From Gammaproteobacteria bacterium (lineage in GTDB: Bacteria; Pseudomonadota; Gammaproteobacteria; Steroidobacterales; Steroidobacteraceae), in NCBI GenBank assembly GCA_025359565.1, contig JANYFY010000025.1, positions 62,001 to 126,000 on the forward strand: 64,000 bases of DNA, read 5' to 3'. Of this stretch, positions 9,444 to 18,711 are shown in pieces. A model generated the notes under the pieces. It had not been told where the DNA came from. It did not search any database and saw only the letters and a program-made list of their open reading frames with translations. The position numbers were made by a program, and so were the translations under genes. Numbering within the stretch: position 1 is the first letter of the stretch; every line of letters starts with the position of its first letter.

Positions 9444-10004
9444 CTAATCTCCCACACGAATAACGAGTGCGTCGACATCCGCTTTACGCAATTTCTGGCG
9501 TAGTCGATTGAGTTCATCTAATTTGGATATAGGCCCTATGCGGATACGGTGCCAGGTGTCGTTGTCCACTGAAACTTTTTGCACTTTGGATTCTACGCCC
9601 TGTAGGGCCAGTTGGGCGCGTACTCGATCCGCATCGGCAAAATTCTTGTACGAGCCGGCTTGTAAGACATAGGTGCCGCGGCGAGTTTCCGGAAAGGGCT
9701 TGATGTCGGGTCTGACGTCTTTGTCTTTTTCTGGAACCACCACTTCGAACTTCGGCAGCATGTCGTAAAAATCGTAGGACTTGGTCGGTTCCTCATTATT
9801 AACATCGCCGGCTTTCCATTCGGGTGTCTCGCTGTTACGAATTTTCTTCTTGTCAGCAAGTAATTTCGGCGTTGCGTCTCCGTGGTGATCCCTTATGTAT
9901 ACGACACCGGCGACAGTGAGGCCCATGCATAGGCCCATCAACACTCCGGCCCAGCCCGAAAAACCGCTACTGCGATTGCGTTTAGATTTGTAGTCGTGTG
10001 CCAT
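9444..10004 (-). CDS. SPOR-domain membrane protein (FtsN-like)
   Basis: 186 residues: short basic N-terminus, one transmembrane helix (about 18-38), a charged linker, and a C-terminal SPOR domain (about 110-185, beginning YVLQAGSYKNFADADRVRAQ). SPOR domains bind denuded septal peptidoglycan, so this is a likely division-site protein of bitopic FtsN topology. It lies 10 bp downstream of argS on the same strand, the usual argS–SPOR arrangement in gammaproteobacteria. FtsN identity itself cannot be proven from sequence this divergent. Confidence 0.9.
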   Translation of the reverse strand: MAHDYKSKRNRSSGFSGWAGVLMGLCMGLTVAGVVYIRDHHGDATPKLLADKKKIRNSETPEWKAGDVNNEEPTKSYDFYDMLPKFEVVVPEKDKDVRPDIKPFPETRRGTYVLQAGSYKNFADADRVRAQLALQGVESKVQKVSVDNDTWHRIRIGPISKLDELNRLRQKLRKADVDALVIRVGD

Positions 10005-10014
10005 TTTTTTACGA

Positions 10015-11775
10015 TCACATGGTATCGGGAGCGGAGACGCCCAGTAGCAATAAGCCGTTGCGAATCACAATTCGAGTCGCCAATGCCAGCGCCAATCGGG
10101 CGCTGCGGACGCCCACATCGTCGACGATAAATTGATGCGCGCTGTAATAGGTATGGAAGTCATGAGCCAGATCGCGTAAATAGTGAACTAGAGTGTGCGG
10201 TGCGCGTTGCAAAGCGCAGGTTGCGATGATCCCTGGATATGCGCAGAGGCGTTTAATTAGGTCCTTTTCCTGTGGTTCTGATAGTTGATCAAAGGATTGC
10301 AGCGCGAAGTTTAAGTCGTGGGTGAGCCCACGCTCCTGCATTTGCCGCATGACGCTGGCGACACGTGCGTGTGCGTACTGAATATAGTAGACCGGGTTTT
10401 CGTTAGAACGCGCGGTCGCAAGCTCCAGATCAAAGTCCAAGTGTTGATCATTGCTGCGCATGCAATAGAATAAGCGGGCCGCGTCATTGCCGACTTCTCG
10501 GCGTAACTCGCGTAATGTGACAAATTCGCCGGAGCGAGTCGACATTTGCGCCTTTTCGCCGCCGCGAAATAACGCGACGAACTGCACTAAACGAACTTCA
10601 AAGCACTCGGGTGGCCCACCCAGCGCGGTTAATGCCGCCTTAAGGCGGGGAATGTAGCCATGATGATCGGCACCCCATATGTAGATTAGGTGCTCGAAAC
10701 CGCGCTCGCGTTTGTTAACAACGTAGGCGATATCCGAGGCAAAATAGGTTTTGATACCGTTGTCGCGCACCACGACTCGGTCCTTTTCCTCGCCGTAGTC
10801 GGTACTCTTAAACCATAAAGCGCCATCCTTGCGGTAAGCATGACCTGATCTCTCTAATGCGGCTATGCTGCGCTCGACCGCACCGCTCTCGCTCAACGAG
10901 GCTTCCGAGAACCAAGTATCAAAGTTCACACCGAATTCGGCTAAATCGTCGCGAATGTCATCAAGAATGTCTTTGAGAACTAGCGCTAATACGCGCGCGA
11001 ATGCCGCATCGCCGATTAATTCGCGAGCGCGTACCGCCAGCGCATCAATGTAAACATCCTTATTGCCACCTTGCGGCTCGTCTAATGGAAGACCTGCAAA
11101 CAGCTCCGCTGAGCTATGCCGTAGCATACTGCCTTCAGCCGCCCATAATTTATCAGCAACGACGGCAATGTAATCACCCCGGTAGCCGTTGGCAGGGAAT
11201 ACCAACGTTTCGCCGCAGCGCTCGAGATAGCGCAGCCAAGTACTCACCGCCAATATTTCCATTTGGCGGCCAGCGTCGTTGACGTAGTACTCGCGGCTTA
11301 CCTTAAAGCCCACCGCTTCTAGAAGGTTTGCGACCGTGGCACCGAAGGCGGCGTGACGCCCATGGCCCACATGCAACGGGCCAGTAGGATTGGCGGAGAC
11401 AAATTCGAGCAAAACCTTAACGCCTTCCCCTGATTGCGAAGTGCCGTAGTGTTTATCGGCGCTTAAAATTTGTGCGAGTTCGCTGTGATACGCGTTCGGT
11501 TTTAAAAAGAAATTAATAAAGCCGGCGCCTGCAATCTCTACTTTGGCAATGGCCGGGTGATTGGGTAGAGCGGTTATCAGGGCTTCCGCGAGTTTGCGCG
11601 GGTTTTGCCGCTGGGCCTTGCCTAAACGCATTGCAAGATTACTCGCAAAGTCGCCGTGAGCAGCCTCGCGCGTATAGTCGACCTCAATATCGATGTGGCG
11701 AGCGGAAGGGGGTACTAGCGTTTCGGGCAAAGACGCCAGCGCTTGGTTCAGTAAGGTAGCAATCAAATTCTTCAA
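10015..11775 (-). CDS. argS: Arginyl-tRNA synthetase
   Basis: Class I aminoacyl-tRNA synthetase charging tRNA-Arg. The 586-residue product has the N-terminal additional domain, the HIGH-type signature in SANPTGPLHVGHGRHAAFG (about 127-145), and the MSTRSGEFVTLRELRREVG segment in place of the canonical KMSKS, as is usual for ArgRS. The C-terminal anticodon-binding DALR domain ends near ...LLLLGVSAPDTM. Normal length. It lies between priA upstream and the SPOR gene downstream, all on the minus strand. Confidence 0.97.
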   Translation of the reverse strand: MKNLIATLLNQALASLPETLVPPSARHIDIEVDYTREAAHGDFASNLAMRLGKAQRQNPRKLAEALITALPNHPAIAKVEIAGAGFINFFLKPNAYHSELAQILSADKHYGTSQSGEGVKVLLEFVSANPTGPLHVGHGRHAAFGATVANLLEAVGFKVSREYYVNDAGRQMEILAVSTWLRYLERCGETLVFPANGYRGDYIAVVADKLWAAEGSMLRHSSAELFAGLPLDEPQGGNKDVYIDALAVRARELIGDAAFARVLALVLKDILDDIRDDLAEFGVNFDTWFSEASLSESGAVERSIAALERSGHAYRKDGALWFKSTDYGEEKDRVVVRDNGIKTYFASDIAYVVNKRERGFEHLIYIWGADHHGYIPRLKAALTALGGPPECFEVRLVQFVALFRGGEKAQMSTRSGEFVTLRELRREVGNDAARLFYCMRSNDQHLDFDLELATARSNENPVYYIQYAHARVASVMRQMQERGLTHDLNFALQSFDQLSEPQEKDLIKRLCAYPGIIATCALQRAPHTLVHYLRDLAHDFHTYYSAHQFIVDDVGVRSARLALALATRIVIRNGLLLLGVSAPDTM

Positions 11776-11838
11776 AGCGGGACTCGTTTAGCGGAAAGGA
11801 ACAAAAATTATCTCTAAGCCAGTTTACCGTAAAGCGGC

Positions 11839-14163
11839 CTAGTCCACTTCGAGCGGATCGACATCAATTGACCATCTAAAAGCGGCAGGCGAACTTTGGG
11901 CTTCCACCCGTGGGAGCCATTGCGCTAAAAAACGCTGCAAGTTTGCGCGATTTTTAGCTTCGATTAATAGATGAGCGCGAAAATAATCGGCACGACGCGC
12001 GATCAAGGCGGTCGCAGGGCCTAAAATTTTGATTGCTGGCGACTGACCCGCTGGCGACTGGATCGCTGGCGACTGGATCGCTGGCGACTGGGTCGCTGAA
12101 ATCACGGCGTGTCCGGCTGCCGCCGCGGCGCGCAAGAAATTATCCAACGCCACAACATCTCGAGCTTCGGCGCGCAGTAACGCCAGGCGGGTATAGGGTG
12201 GCCAACCCGCTTCACGGCGTTCTTCAAGGGCGTTTAATGCGAAAGCCTCGTAGCCTGAGCTAATCAGGCGATTCAGCAAGGGGTGCTGGGGAAATTCGGT
12301 CTGGATTAAAACTTCACCGGCACGTGATTCCCGCCCGGCGCGCCCTGCGACCTGGATAATGGTCTGAGCGAGCCGCTCGGTGGCCCTAAAATCGCTAGCG
12401 AATAGCCCTTGATCAGCATCCAAAATCACCACTAGTGTGACGTCGGGGAAGTGATGCCCTTTGGTTAGCATTTGAGTGCCCACCAGAATTCTTGCTTCAC
12501 CGCTGTGCACACGCGTTAGGACCGTTTCTATGGCACCACGTGCCCCGGCGGTATCGCGATCCAAGCGTGCGAGCGGTGCATCGGGAAAAATCCTGGTTAA
12601 TGTCTCTTCAATGCGCTCAGTGCCCTGACCGACCGGATGCAGTGCCTGGCCGCAATTTCCACAGGTCTGCGGCACCTGATGGTGAGCGCCGCAATGGTGG
12701 CAGCGCAATTGCGCAGCCCGAAGATGCAAGGTCATGCGCGCGTCGCAATGCGCGCAAGGCGCCACCCACCCACAGGCGTTACAGAATAAACTCGGGGCAT
12801 AGCCGCGACGATTTAAGAAAACGATAATCTGACCCGCAGCATCGAGATGTCTGCGGATGGATTGCATCGCGGGTTGCGATAGCCCTTGCTCGACCGCGTG
12901 TTTGGTAAGATCCACCAGCACCATGCGCGGTGGTTTCGCCGCGCCCGGTCGTTGCGGTAGCAATAATTTCTGATAGCGTCCCTGCATCACGTTGTCTAGG
13001 GTTTCCAGCGACGGAGTGGCAGAGCCTAAGATAATAGGAAGCTTGCCGCGTTGGGCGCGTATCACGGCAAGGTCGCGCGCTGAATACCTAAAACCTTCGT
13101 GCTGTTTATAAGAGGCGTCGTGCTCCTCGTCGATGACGATCAGTTGAAGGTTTGGCATTGAGGTAAACACCGCCGAGCGGGTGCCGATTACGATACGGGC
13201 TTGGCCACTGTGCGCTGCGCGCCACGCGTCACGCCGATGGGAGTCGGATAATCCTGAGTGCAAAACCACGACTCCTGCACTAAAGCGTTTTTTAAAACGA
13301 TCGACTAGTTGCGGCGTGAGACCGATCTCTGGCACCAGTACCAAGGCTTGGCCGCCGCGTTCCATACAGGTGGCAATGACTTGTAGGTATACCTCGGTTT
13401 TGCCGCTACCGGTGACGCCGAATAATAAGTGCGGCACGAATTGCCCCAGCGTTGCGCTAATCGCGTCAATGACTTCGCTCTGGCTTTCCGTGAGCGTCAC
13501 TTCGCTGCTCGCGACCTGCACTGCGGAGGTGGCGGTGAGAGTGGCGTTTGGCGTGGCGGTGAGAGTGGCGTTTGGCGCGGCATTGGGTGCAGGCGCGGTG
13601 ATGTGTGCGGCCGGGCCGGTGTCAATTTGCGCGGCTACCCATCCGCGCGCGCTTAGGGCTTTTAGTTGCGCCGCTTTAAAGGGCGCGGCGAGCTGGCTTG
13701 GTTGCACTGCGCCGCGTTGCTCGAGCCAAGCGAGTAATGCGCGTTGTGCCGGCGCGCGCTTATCGCTGGGATTCAGTAGCTCCGACTGTCCCGCAGGCGT
13801 AATCCGCCAGGACTCGACTCGCGAGCTCGCGGCTTGTCCCGCTCTCAAGGTGACCGGCAGCGCTGCAGCGAAGACTTCGCCAATGGGGTGGTGGTAGTAC
13901 TCGGCCGCCCAGCGCAACAATTCTAAGGTGATCGGATCGAGTACCGGTTGCTGGTCTAGAATTTCAATAGCTGCGCGCAGTTTGGCCGGGACCTCGGATG
14001 CCTCGCTAGTGCCCACCAAAATGCCGAGCAACTGACGTTTGCCAAACGGCACCCGCACGCGAACGCCGATTTGCGGTTTCGTATCGTCTGGACCGTAGCC
14101 TGCCGGGGGCAGGTAGTCAAACAGTCGACGCAGGGGAGTGTCGAGCGCAACTTGCAAAATCAA
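11839..14163 (-). CDS. priA: Primosomal replication helicase PriA
   Basis: 3'-5' helicase that restarts stalled forks. I place the start at the TTG at 14163: it is preceded by AAGGA at 5-bp spacing and makes the protein begin at the conserved LILQVALDTPLRRLFDYLPP. A start at 14229 would add 22 unconserved residues. Walker A is GVTGSGKTEVYLQ, the DEAH box is IDEEHDASYKQHEGFRYSAR, and eight zinc-binding Cys lie in CNACG, CAHC, CHHCG and CGNCG. Two interdomain linkers carry in-frame tandem repeats (NATLTATP type and AIQSP type, listed separately). Confidence 0.95.
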   Translation of the reverse strand: MILQVALDTPLRRLFDYLPPAGYGPDDTKPQIGVRVRVPFGKRQLLGILVGTSEASEVPAKLRAAIEILDQQPVLDPITLELLRWAAEYYHHPIGEVFAAALPVTLRAGQAASSRVESWRITPAGQSELLNPSDKRAPAQRALLAWLEQRGAVQPSQLAAPFKAAQLKALSARGWVAAQIDTGPAAHITAPAPNAAPNATLTATPNATLTATSAVQVASSEVTLTESQSEVIDAISATLGQFVPHLLFGVTGSGKTEVYLQVIATCMERGGQALVLVPEIGLTPQLVDRFKKRFSAGVVVLHSGLSDSHRRDAWRAAHSGQARIVIGTRSAVFTSMPNLQLIVIDEEHDASYKQHEGFRYSARDLAVIRAQRGKLPIILGSATPSLETLDNVMQGRYQKLLLPQRPGAAKPPRMVLVDLTKHAVEQGLSQPAMQSIRRHLDAAGQIIVFLNRRGYAPSLFCNACGWVAPCAHCDARMTLHLRAAQLRCHHCGAHHQVPQTCGNCGQALHPVGQGTERIEETLTRIFPDAPLARLDRDTAGARGAIETVLTRVHSGEARILVGTQMLTKGHHFPDVTLVVILDADQGLFASDFRATERLAQTIIQVAGRAGRESRAGEVLIQTEFPQHPLLNRLISSGYEAFALNALEERREAGWPPYTRLALLRAEARDVVALDNFLRAAAAAGHAVISATQSPAIQSPAIQSPAGQSPAIKILGPATALIARRADYFRAHLLIEAKNRANLQRFLAQWLPRVEAQSSPAAFRWSIDVDPLEVD
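12035..12094. repeat. 15-bp tandem repeat, 4 copies, inside priA
   Basis: Four consecutive 15-bp units close to gctggcgactggatc, at 12035, 12050, 12065 and 12080; they differ only in the last four bases. In the priA frame they encode repeats of Ala-Ile/Gly-Gln-Ser-Pro in a C-terminal linker. The unit length keeps the frame open. Confidence 0.9.
13531..13578. repeat. 24-bp tandem repeat, 2 copies, inside priA
   Basis: Two adjacent 24-bp units (13531-13554 and 13555-13578) differing only at the last base. They encode TPNATLTA twice, in the linker before the helicase core of PriA. Confidence 0.9.
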
Positions 14164-14397
14164 AGGCGTCCTTTTTGCCCACAAAACCTGTGGATAAGTC
14201 TGTTGAAAACCGGGGATCAAATGACCCAAGTGCCCGTTTCATTTCGGGGCGTATTCAAATTGGCGAAAAACTACTCGAAATCCGATCAAATATACTAAAT
14301 TCAATAGCTTACGGGCTTCTCGCTCAATGTCTATGAGGACATGCGTCCAAGTGTAACAATCCCAAAATGCCCGCAGTGTGCGTAAGTCTGCGATCCT

Positions 14398-14414
14398 GCT
14401 TGTCAACGACAAGC
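14398..14414. promoter_or_regulatory. Inverted repeat upstream of sigma factor gene
   Basis: Perfect 7+3+7 inverted repeat GCTTGTC-AAC-GACAAGC, ending 59 bp before the sigma-factor start, in a 244-bp region that lacks any gene and must carry the operon promoter. It could be an operator or an mRNA hairpin; no data decide between them. Confidence 0.4.
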
Positions 14415-14473
14415 GCTACTAGGCGTTTATACCCTAAATAGTCGTCGTTGGTCCGAGGTTAAAAGGACGGGTT

Positions 14474-15091
14474 ATGTCGCGCTTTGTTACTCTCTCTCAA
14501 GCCACTATGTGCTGGGATGATCCGGCCCTGAAAGTTAAGGAATTAGTTCTGGATCAGCCGCGTGCACTTAACCAATTTTTGACCGAGGTCGAACGTCGTG
14601 CGTTTCGCATGGCACAGATGGCTCTGCGGGATGCGGATGACGCACTCGATGTGGTGCAGGACGCCATGCTTAAGCTTGCGAAAAATTATTCGAGTAAGCC
14701 CAGTGCCGAATGGCCGCCCTTGTTTTACCGGATACTGCAAAATGGGATTCGGGATTTGCAGCGGCGTCGATCGGTGCGTAAGCGTTTCATGGCATGGTTA
14801 CCCGGTCCGAAGGATGACCCTGAACAGGAGGCCGACCCTCTGGATACTGTGGCCGATGGCGCTCCCGCGGTGCCTGAGCAATTAATGCAGGACGAGGCCA
14901 TACAGCAGCTCGAAGAATATTTACGGAAACTGCCGGTGCGGCAACGGGAAGCTTTTATGTTGCGCAATTTTGAGGGCCTCGATGTGGCTGATACGGCAAT
15001 CGCCATGGGGTGTTCTGAAGGTAGCGTGAAGACGCATTACTCGCGCGCGGTCCATAGCTTGCGCGATCAGTTGGGCGAGGTGTGGGGATGA
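14474..15091 (+). CDS. RNA polymerase sigma factor, ECF-like
   Basis: 205-residue sigma-70 family protein. Region 2 is at about 36-105 (helices around DADDALDVVQDAMLKL and WPPLFYRILQNGIRDLQRRR), and region 4 at about 140-195 with the HTH around REAFMLRNFEGLDVADTAIA and CSEGSVKTHYSRAVHSL. A start further inside is possible, but the ATG at 14474 has AAAGGA 8 bp upstream. It overlaps the next gene by 4 bp. The set sigma – small membrane protein – DUF3106 protein is known from beta- and some gammaproteobacteria. Its stimulus is unknown. Confidence 0.92.
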   Translation: MSRFVTLSQATMCWDDPALKVKELVLDQPRALNQFLTEVERRAFRMAQMALRDADDALDVVQDAMLKLAKNYSSKPSAEWPPLFYRILQNGIRDLQRRRSVRKRFMAWLPGPKDDPEQEADPLDTVADGAPAVPEQLMQDEAIQQLEEYLRKLPVRQREAFMLRNFEGLDVADTAIAMGCSEGSVKTHYSRAVHSLRDQLGEVWG

Positions 15092-15516
15092 ACGATGCAG
15101 ATACAAAAGGTGGTGCAGCAGAGCAAGCTACGGCAGTGGAGCGGCGTAGTCGCGAGCTATTTAACGACAGTGTTGCGGGGCTTGACCTGCATACGCGTTC
15201 GCGATTGACGCGTGCGCGCTATGCGGCACTTGAACAGGCGCACTCGCGTCGTGGTTGGATTTTTTCGACTCAAGGGCGTTGGATGCCGGCGGCGGGCGTT
15301 AGCGCTGCGGCGCTGTTAGGCTTGGCTTTATGGTTCGGTGCGCCGATGAGCGGCCGGGTCACTGATCCGGTGGTCGCCACTGAAACTTCCGGCTTTGAGG
15401 ACTTAGAAATAGTCGCATCGGATATGGGTGCAAGCGATCCGATAGAAATGTTGCAAGATGAAAGTGAGTTTTATGATTGGGCGGCCAATGCGGCAAGTAA
15501 TGAACCGGCCGCCTGA
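15088..15516 (+). CDS. Single-pass membrane protein, possible anti-sigma (DUF3619-like)
   Basis: 142 residues from the ATG at 15088, overlapping the sigma stop by 4 bp. The soluble N-terminal half contains LDLHTRSRLTRARYAALEQA, the segment typical of DUF3619 proteins encoded right after such sigma factors. One transmembrane helix lies near 65-85 (PAAGVSAAALLGLALWFG). An acidic tail follows, ending in repeated Asp/Glu and DWAANAASNEPAA. Membrane anchoring and coupling to the sigma gene suggest an anti-sigma factor; this is inference from position. Confidence 0.75.
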   Translation: MNDADTKGGAAEQATAVERRSRELFNDSVAGLDLHTRSRLTRARYAALEQAHSRRGWIFSTQGRWMPAAGVSAAALLGLALWFGAPMSGRVTDPVVATETSGFEDLEIVASDMGASDPIEMLQDESEFYDWAANAASNEPAA

Positions 15517-15531
15517 GTTTAAGGGATTCAG

Positions 15532-15819
15532 TTGCGCATTTTGAGGAATAGGGAGTTTGTGGGTACGGATGTGCTCGGAGTTGTGGGTGCGGTTGTGGGT
15601 GCGGTTGTGGGTGCGGGTGCGTTGCTGTGCGCCACTGCGATCGCCGATGCGCTGCCGCCTGATGATGCCTTCATTGAGTTCCTAGGTGGTGATGATGTAG
15701 GAGATGCGAATTTGATAGAGTATTTAAATCACGCTGAATTGCAACGCGCGCCGCCGACAACGACGCCGTCTGCGCCATCGCCTGGTGCACCGCCTGCGCG
15801 TAAAGATGAGCCGAAATGA
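15532..15819 (+). CDS. Small exported protein, unknown function
   Basis: 95 residues from a TTG at 15532. A hydrophobic N-terminal segment (residues 13-38) contains a threefold VVGA repeat encoded by a 12-bp tandem duplication, followed by an acidic middle (DDAFIEFLGGDDVGDANLIEYL) and a Pro/Thr-rich tail. The pattern resembles the DUF3619-to-DUF3106 linking proteins of similar operons, but I cannot name a family. It overlaps the next start (ATGA-like), so it is probably translated. Confidence 0.6.
   Translation: MRILRNREFVGTDVLGVVGAVVGAVVGAGALLCATAIADALPPDDAFIEFLGGDDVGDANLIEYLNHAELQRAPPTTTPSAPSPGAPPARKDEPK
15580..15615. repeat. 12-bp tandem repeat, 3 perfect copies
   Basis: Three perfect copies of gttgtgggtgcg at 15580, 15592 and 15604. 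They encode Val-Val-Gly-Ala repeats in the hydrophobic segment of the small exported protein, lengthening its signal or membrane helix. Confidence 0.9.
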
Positions 15820-16379
15820 TGCGCGTGTTATGCATGGTGGTGGGTTTGATGTTCGCCGCGGCGAGCCTCGCGCAAAATTCTACGCCCGGTTTGGTAAGCG
15901 CAGCGGCGGTGGCGCCACGTCCGTGGACTTCGTTATCACCGGATCAGCAACACTTGCTACAAAAGTTTCAAGGTAATTGGAGTAGTTTGCCGACGGCTCG
16001 TCAACAGGCGCTTGCCAACGGTAGTCATCGCTGGCTTGCGATGTCGCCGCAGCAACGTAACAATGCTCAGCAGCGTTTTACCCGCTGGCGGGCAATGCCC
16101 CCGGCTCAGCGCCAACAATTGCGTCAACGTTGGCAGCATTTTAAAAGTCTACCGCCTGAGCAGCAGCAAAAAGTCCGCCAGGATTTCCAAAAATTCCGCC
16201 AGTTGCCGCTCGATCAACGTCAGGCGCTACGCCAGCAATGGCGGCAGATGACTCCGGAACAACGCCGGGCTAATCCTGCGCAGCGTCCCCCGGCGCGCAT
16301 TGTGCGACCGTCACCCGCCATGGCGCGGCCATCCCCGATGGCGGCACGGGGACCGCATACAGCGCACCGCCCCGCTTAA
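15816..16379 (+). CDS. DUF3106 domain protein, periplasmic
   Basis: 187 residues with a Sec signal peptide (cleavage near SLAQ-NS). The body is made of Gln/Arg-rich helical repeats around LSPDQQHLLQKF, MSPQQRNNAQQRF, MPPAQRQQLRQRW and LPPEQQQKVRQDF, each about 20-24 residues: the DUF3106 signature, reminiscent of CpxP/Spy-type helical periplasmic proteins. A basic Pro/Ala-rich tail follows. It closes the sigma operon and converges with the aminotransferase gene with a 4-bp overlap of stop regions. An envelope-stress function is plausible, not shown. Confidence 0.88.
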   Translation: MMRVLCMVVGLMFAAASLAQNSTPGLVSAAAVAPRPWTSLSPDQQHLLQKFQGNWSSLPTARQQALANGSHRWLAMSPQQRNNAQQRFTRWRAMPPAQRQQLRQRWQHFKSLPPEQQQKVRQDFQKFRQLPLDQRQALRQQWRQMTPEQRRANPAQRPPARIVRPSPAMARPSPMAARGPHTAHRPA

Positions 16380-17719
16380 CGCATGAGTTGCGGAAGGATT
16401 TTTTTCACCGCAGTACTGAAGCGGGTGGCGATTTCATCGAGCTCTTCGTCACTCGTGTTGTAGGGCGGGGCTAAAATTATTGTATCGCCGTTAATTCCAT
16501 CCACATTTGTGGGTGAGGGGTAACACAGTAGCCCGTCAGCGGCGGCGGCTCGCACAATGGCTCCGCAGACCCCGAGTGCGGCGGGAAACGGTTCCTGGGT
16601 GATGGGGTCGGCTACAAACTCGACGCCGATAAAGTACCCGCGACCGCGAATGTCTCCAACCTGACGGACATCTTTAAGTTCGGTGCGCAAGTGCTGCAGG
16701 AGTCGCGTGCCGCCACTGCGGACGCGTGCGAGAAGCCCTTCGCGCCGGATAATTTTTTGCACCGCGACTCCCGCGGCACAGGCGAGCGTGTGTCCGGTAA
16801 AGGTGTGCCCGGTCATGGGGCCGCCATCGATGTTGAATAATACATCCGCCACAGCCTTGTGATACACGGTGGCGCCTAGCGGTACATAGCCGCCGCCTAA
16901 GCCTTTAGCAATGGGCATGATGTCAGGTTCAACGCCATCATATTCGAGCGCACGCCAGGTGCCGCACCGACCAGAGCCACACATGACTTCGTCGGCAATC
17001 ATGAGGACACCATAGCGGGTACAGACTTCGCGCATCGCGCGTGCGTAACCGGGTGGAGCTGGCACTACGCCGCCGGCTGCACCGACCACGGGTTCAAAAA
17101 TAAAAGCGGCGACTTTATTTGCGCCGAGACGTTCTATTTCAGTGGCAAGCTCGTTGGCACAGAAGGTCGCAATATCGGCGGGCGTGACGCCCGTGGGCGG
17201 CCTATACGTATTGGCGGGTGATACATGAGAGGCTTCGACTAGTGCGCCTTCGAAAGCGGCGCGTCGGTCGAGGAATTCGGAAACGCCGAGCGCGCCTAGG
17301 GTATTGCCGTGCCATGAACGACGCCGCGATATAAAACGACGACGACTGATTTCGCCTTTGGCGGTGTGGTATTGCAATGCAATTTTGAGAGCACCCTCGA
17401 CGGCTTCGGAGCCTCCCGTGACGAACACCATGTCTTGATAGTTGGGGCCACACCCTGCGGCAATCAAGGACTCAAGTTCTTCGAGCGCGTCACTGGTGAA
17501 AGTATAGCGATAGCCGTGCGCGATTTTGTCGAGCTGAGATTTGAGTGCGGCGTTCACTTCCTCGTTGCCATGACCGAGTGAATAAACGGCGGGTCCTCCG
17601 GATGCGTCGATGTAGCGATTGCCGTGCACGTCATAGACATAAATGCCCTTGCCGTAGGCAACCTTGGGCAGCCCGCCGGTTTTTGGATCGGTGACCCAGC
17701 CTGCATCAGACTTACGCAT
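16376..17719 (-). CDS. Class III PLP-dependent aminotransferase
   Basis: About 447 residues. Conserved fold-type I features: cofactor-binding [17 protein letters not shown], the Asp of [17 protein letters not shown], and the Schiff-base Lys in [15 protein letters not shown]. Family members use omega-amino acids, beta-alanine or similar amines. The ATG at 17719 gives an 8-bp overlap with the upstream BKACE gene; a GTG at 17728 is the alternative. The pairing suggests that both enzymes act on one beta-keto/beta-amino acid pathway. The exact substrate is unknown. Confidence 0.93.
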   Translation of the reverse strand: MRKSDAGWVTDPKTGGLPKVAYGKGIYVYDVHGNRYIDASGGPAVYSLGHGNEEVNAALKSQLDKIAHGYRYTFTSDALEELESLIAAGCGPNYQDMVFVTGGSEAVEGALKIALQYHTAKGEISRRRFISRRRSWHGNTLGALGVSEFLDRRAAFEGALVEASHVSPANTYRPPTGVTPADIATFCANELATEIERLGANKVAAFIFEPVVGAAGGVVPAPPGYARAMREVCTRYGVLMIADEVMCGSGRCGTWRALEYDGVEPDIMPIAKGLGGGYVPLGATVYHKAVADVLFNIDGGPMTGHTFTGHTLACAAGVAVQKIIRREGLLARVRSGGTRLLQHLRTELKDVRQVGDIRGRGYFIGVEFVADPITQEPFPAALGVCGAIVRAAAADGLLCYPSPTNVDGINGDTIILAPPYNTSDEELDEIATRFSTAVKKILPQLMR

Positions 17720-18632
17720 GTGGCGCACCGGGCGGGTTGGCCTGTGTAGGATGCGAGGGCCGGGTGAGTTGCAAACGCTCGCGCGCTGCGTTGGGGCTGA
17801 TCACCCGCGCTCCGAGGCGCTCGATAATCTCGACGGCGCGCGTGACTAATTCGGCGTTGGTGGCAAGATGGCCTTTGCCTAAGAGTAAATTGTCTTCGAG
17901 TCCGACACGCACATTGCCGCCGAGCAATACGGCTTGCGCGACCATGGGCATTTGCATGCGGCCAATACCGAAGCCGCTCCAGATCACGTTGGGCGGGAGG
18001 GTGTCGACCATGGATTGCATGGAGCGCGTGTCTGCGCCTGCGCCCCAGGGGACACCGAGACAGACTTGGTAGAGGGCGGGCGCGGTAACGAGCCCTTCTT
18101 TATAGAGTTGGTTGGCGAGGCGAACGTGGCCTAGGTCGAAGACTTCGAGTTCGGGCTTAACGCCGAGCTCTTGGATGCGTTTGGCCATGCTGCGTACGTG
18201 TGCGACGGAGTTCATAAATACTTGGTCGCCGAAATTCATGCTGCCGCAGTCGAGACTGCATATCGATGGACGGAGTGCTTCGATGTGTTCGAGTCGCTCT
18301 TGAAAGCCGACAAAATCGGTACCGGGACCGGGGACTAGTGGGTCGGGGTCGCCTAAGGTAAAATCGCCGCCCATTCCGGTGGTGAGATTTAAAATTACAT
18401 CGACGCCGCTGGCGGCGACGCGGGTCATGACTTCGCGGTAGTAGCCCACATTGCGGGTGCCTTGGCCGGTGGCGGGATCGCGGACGTGGACGTGTGCGAT
18501 GGCGGCTCCGGCACGCGCGGCGGCGATGCAGGCGTTGGCAATTTGTTCCGGAGTGACCGGGACATGTGGGCTTTTTTGAGCGGTGTCGCCGCCGCCGGTG
18601 ACGGCGCAGGTGATCATTACGTCTTGGTTCAT
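17712..18632 (-). CDS. Beta-keto acid cleavage enzyme (BKACE, DUF849)
   Basis: 306-residue Zn-dependent TIM-barrel enzyme of the BKACE family (type member Kce, 3-keto-5-aminohexanoate cleavage). It shows the start [12 protein letters not shown], the metal-binding [23 protein letters not shown], and the C-terminal [15 protein letters not shown] with the family's Arg/Glu pair. BKACE enzymes join a beta-keto acid with acetyl-CoA to give a CoA ester and acetoacetate. Translationally coupled to the downstream aminotransferase; a role in carnitine, beta-alanine or lysine breakdown is possible but not resolvable. Confidence 0.92.
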   Translation of the reverse strand: MNQDVMITCAVTGGGDTAQKSPHVPVTPEQIANACIAAARAGAAIAHVHVRDPATGQGTRNVGYYREVMTRVAASGVDVILNLTTGMGGDFTLGDPDPLVPGPGTDFVGFQERLEHIEALRPSICSLDCGSMNFGDQVFMNSVAHVRSMAKRIQELGVKPELEVFDLGHVRLANQLYKEGLVTAPALYQVCLGVPWGAGADTRSMQSMVDTLPPNVIWSGFGIGRMQMPMVAQAVLLGGNVRVGLEDNLLLGKGHLATNAELVTRAVEIIERLGARVISPNAARERLQLTRPSHPTQANPPGAPHA

Positions 18633-18711
18633 GAGAATCCTTGTAGCTGCCGTGAGTGTCGTTCAAACGGAGGGCGCGTTATCCTAGCGCATTGCTGAAT
18701 TGAGGTTGAAT

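Noticed and set aside
12033-12094. CRISPR-like repeats
   Set aside because: Units are contiguous 15-mers without spacers inside priA; no array with spacers was seen anywhere in the window.
18157-18666. Arg/His-rich 169-codon frame on the minus strand
   Set aside because: A shadow of the BKACE gene in another frame with the low-complexity composition typical of such shadows.
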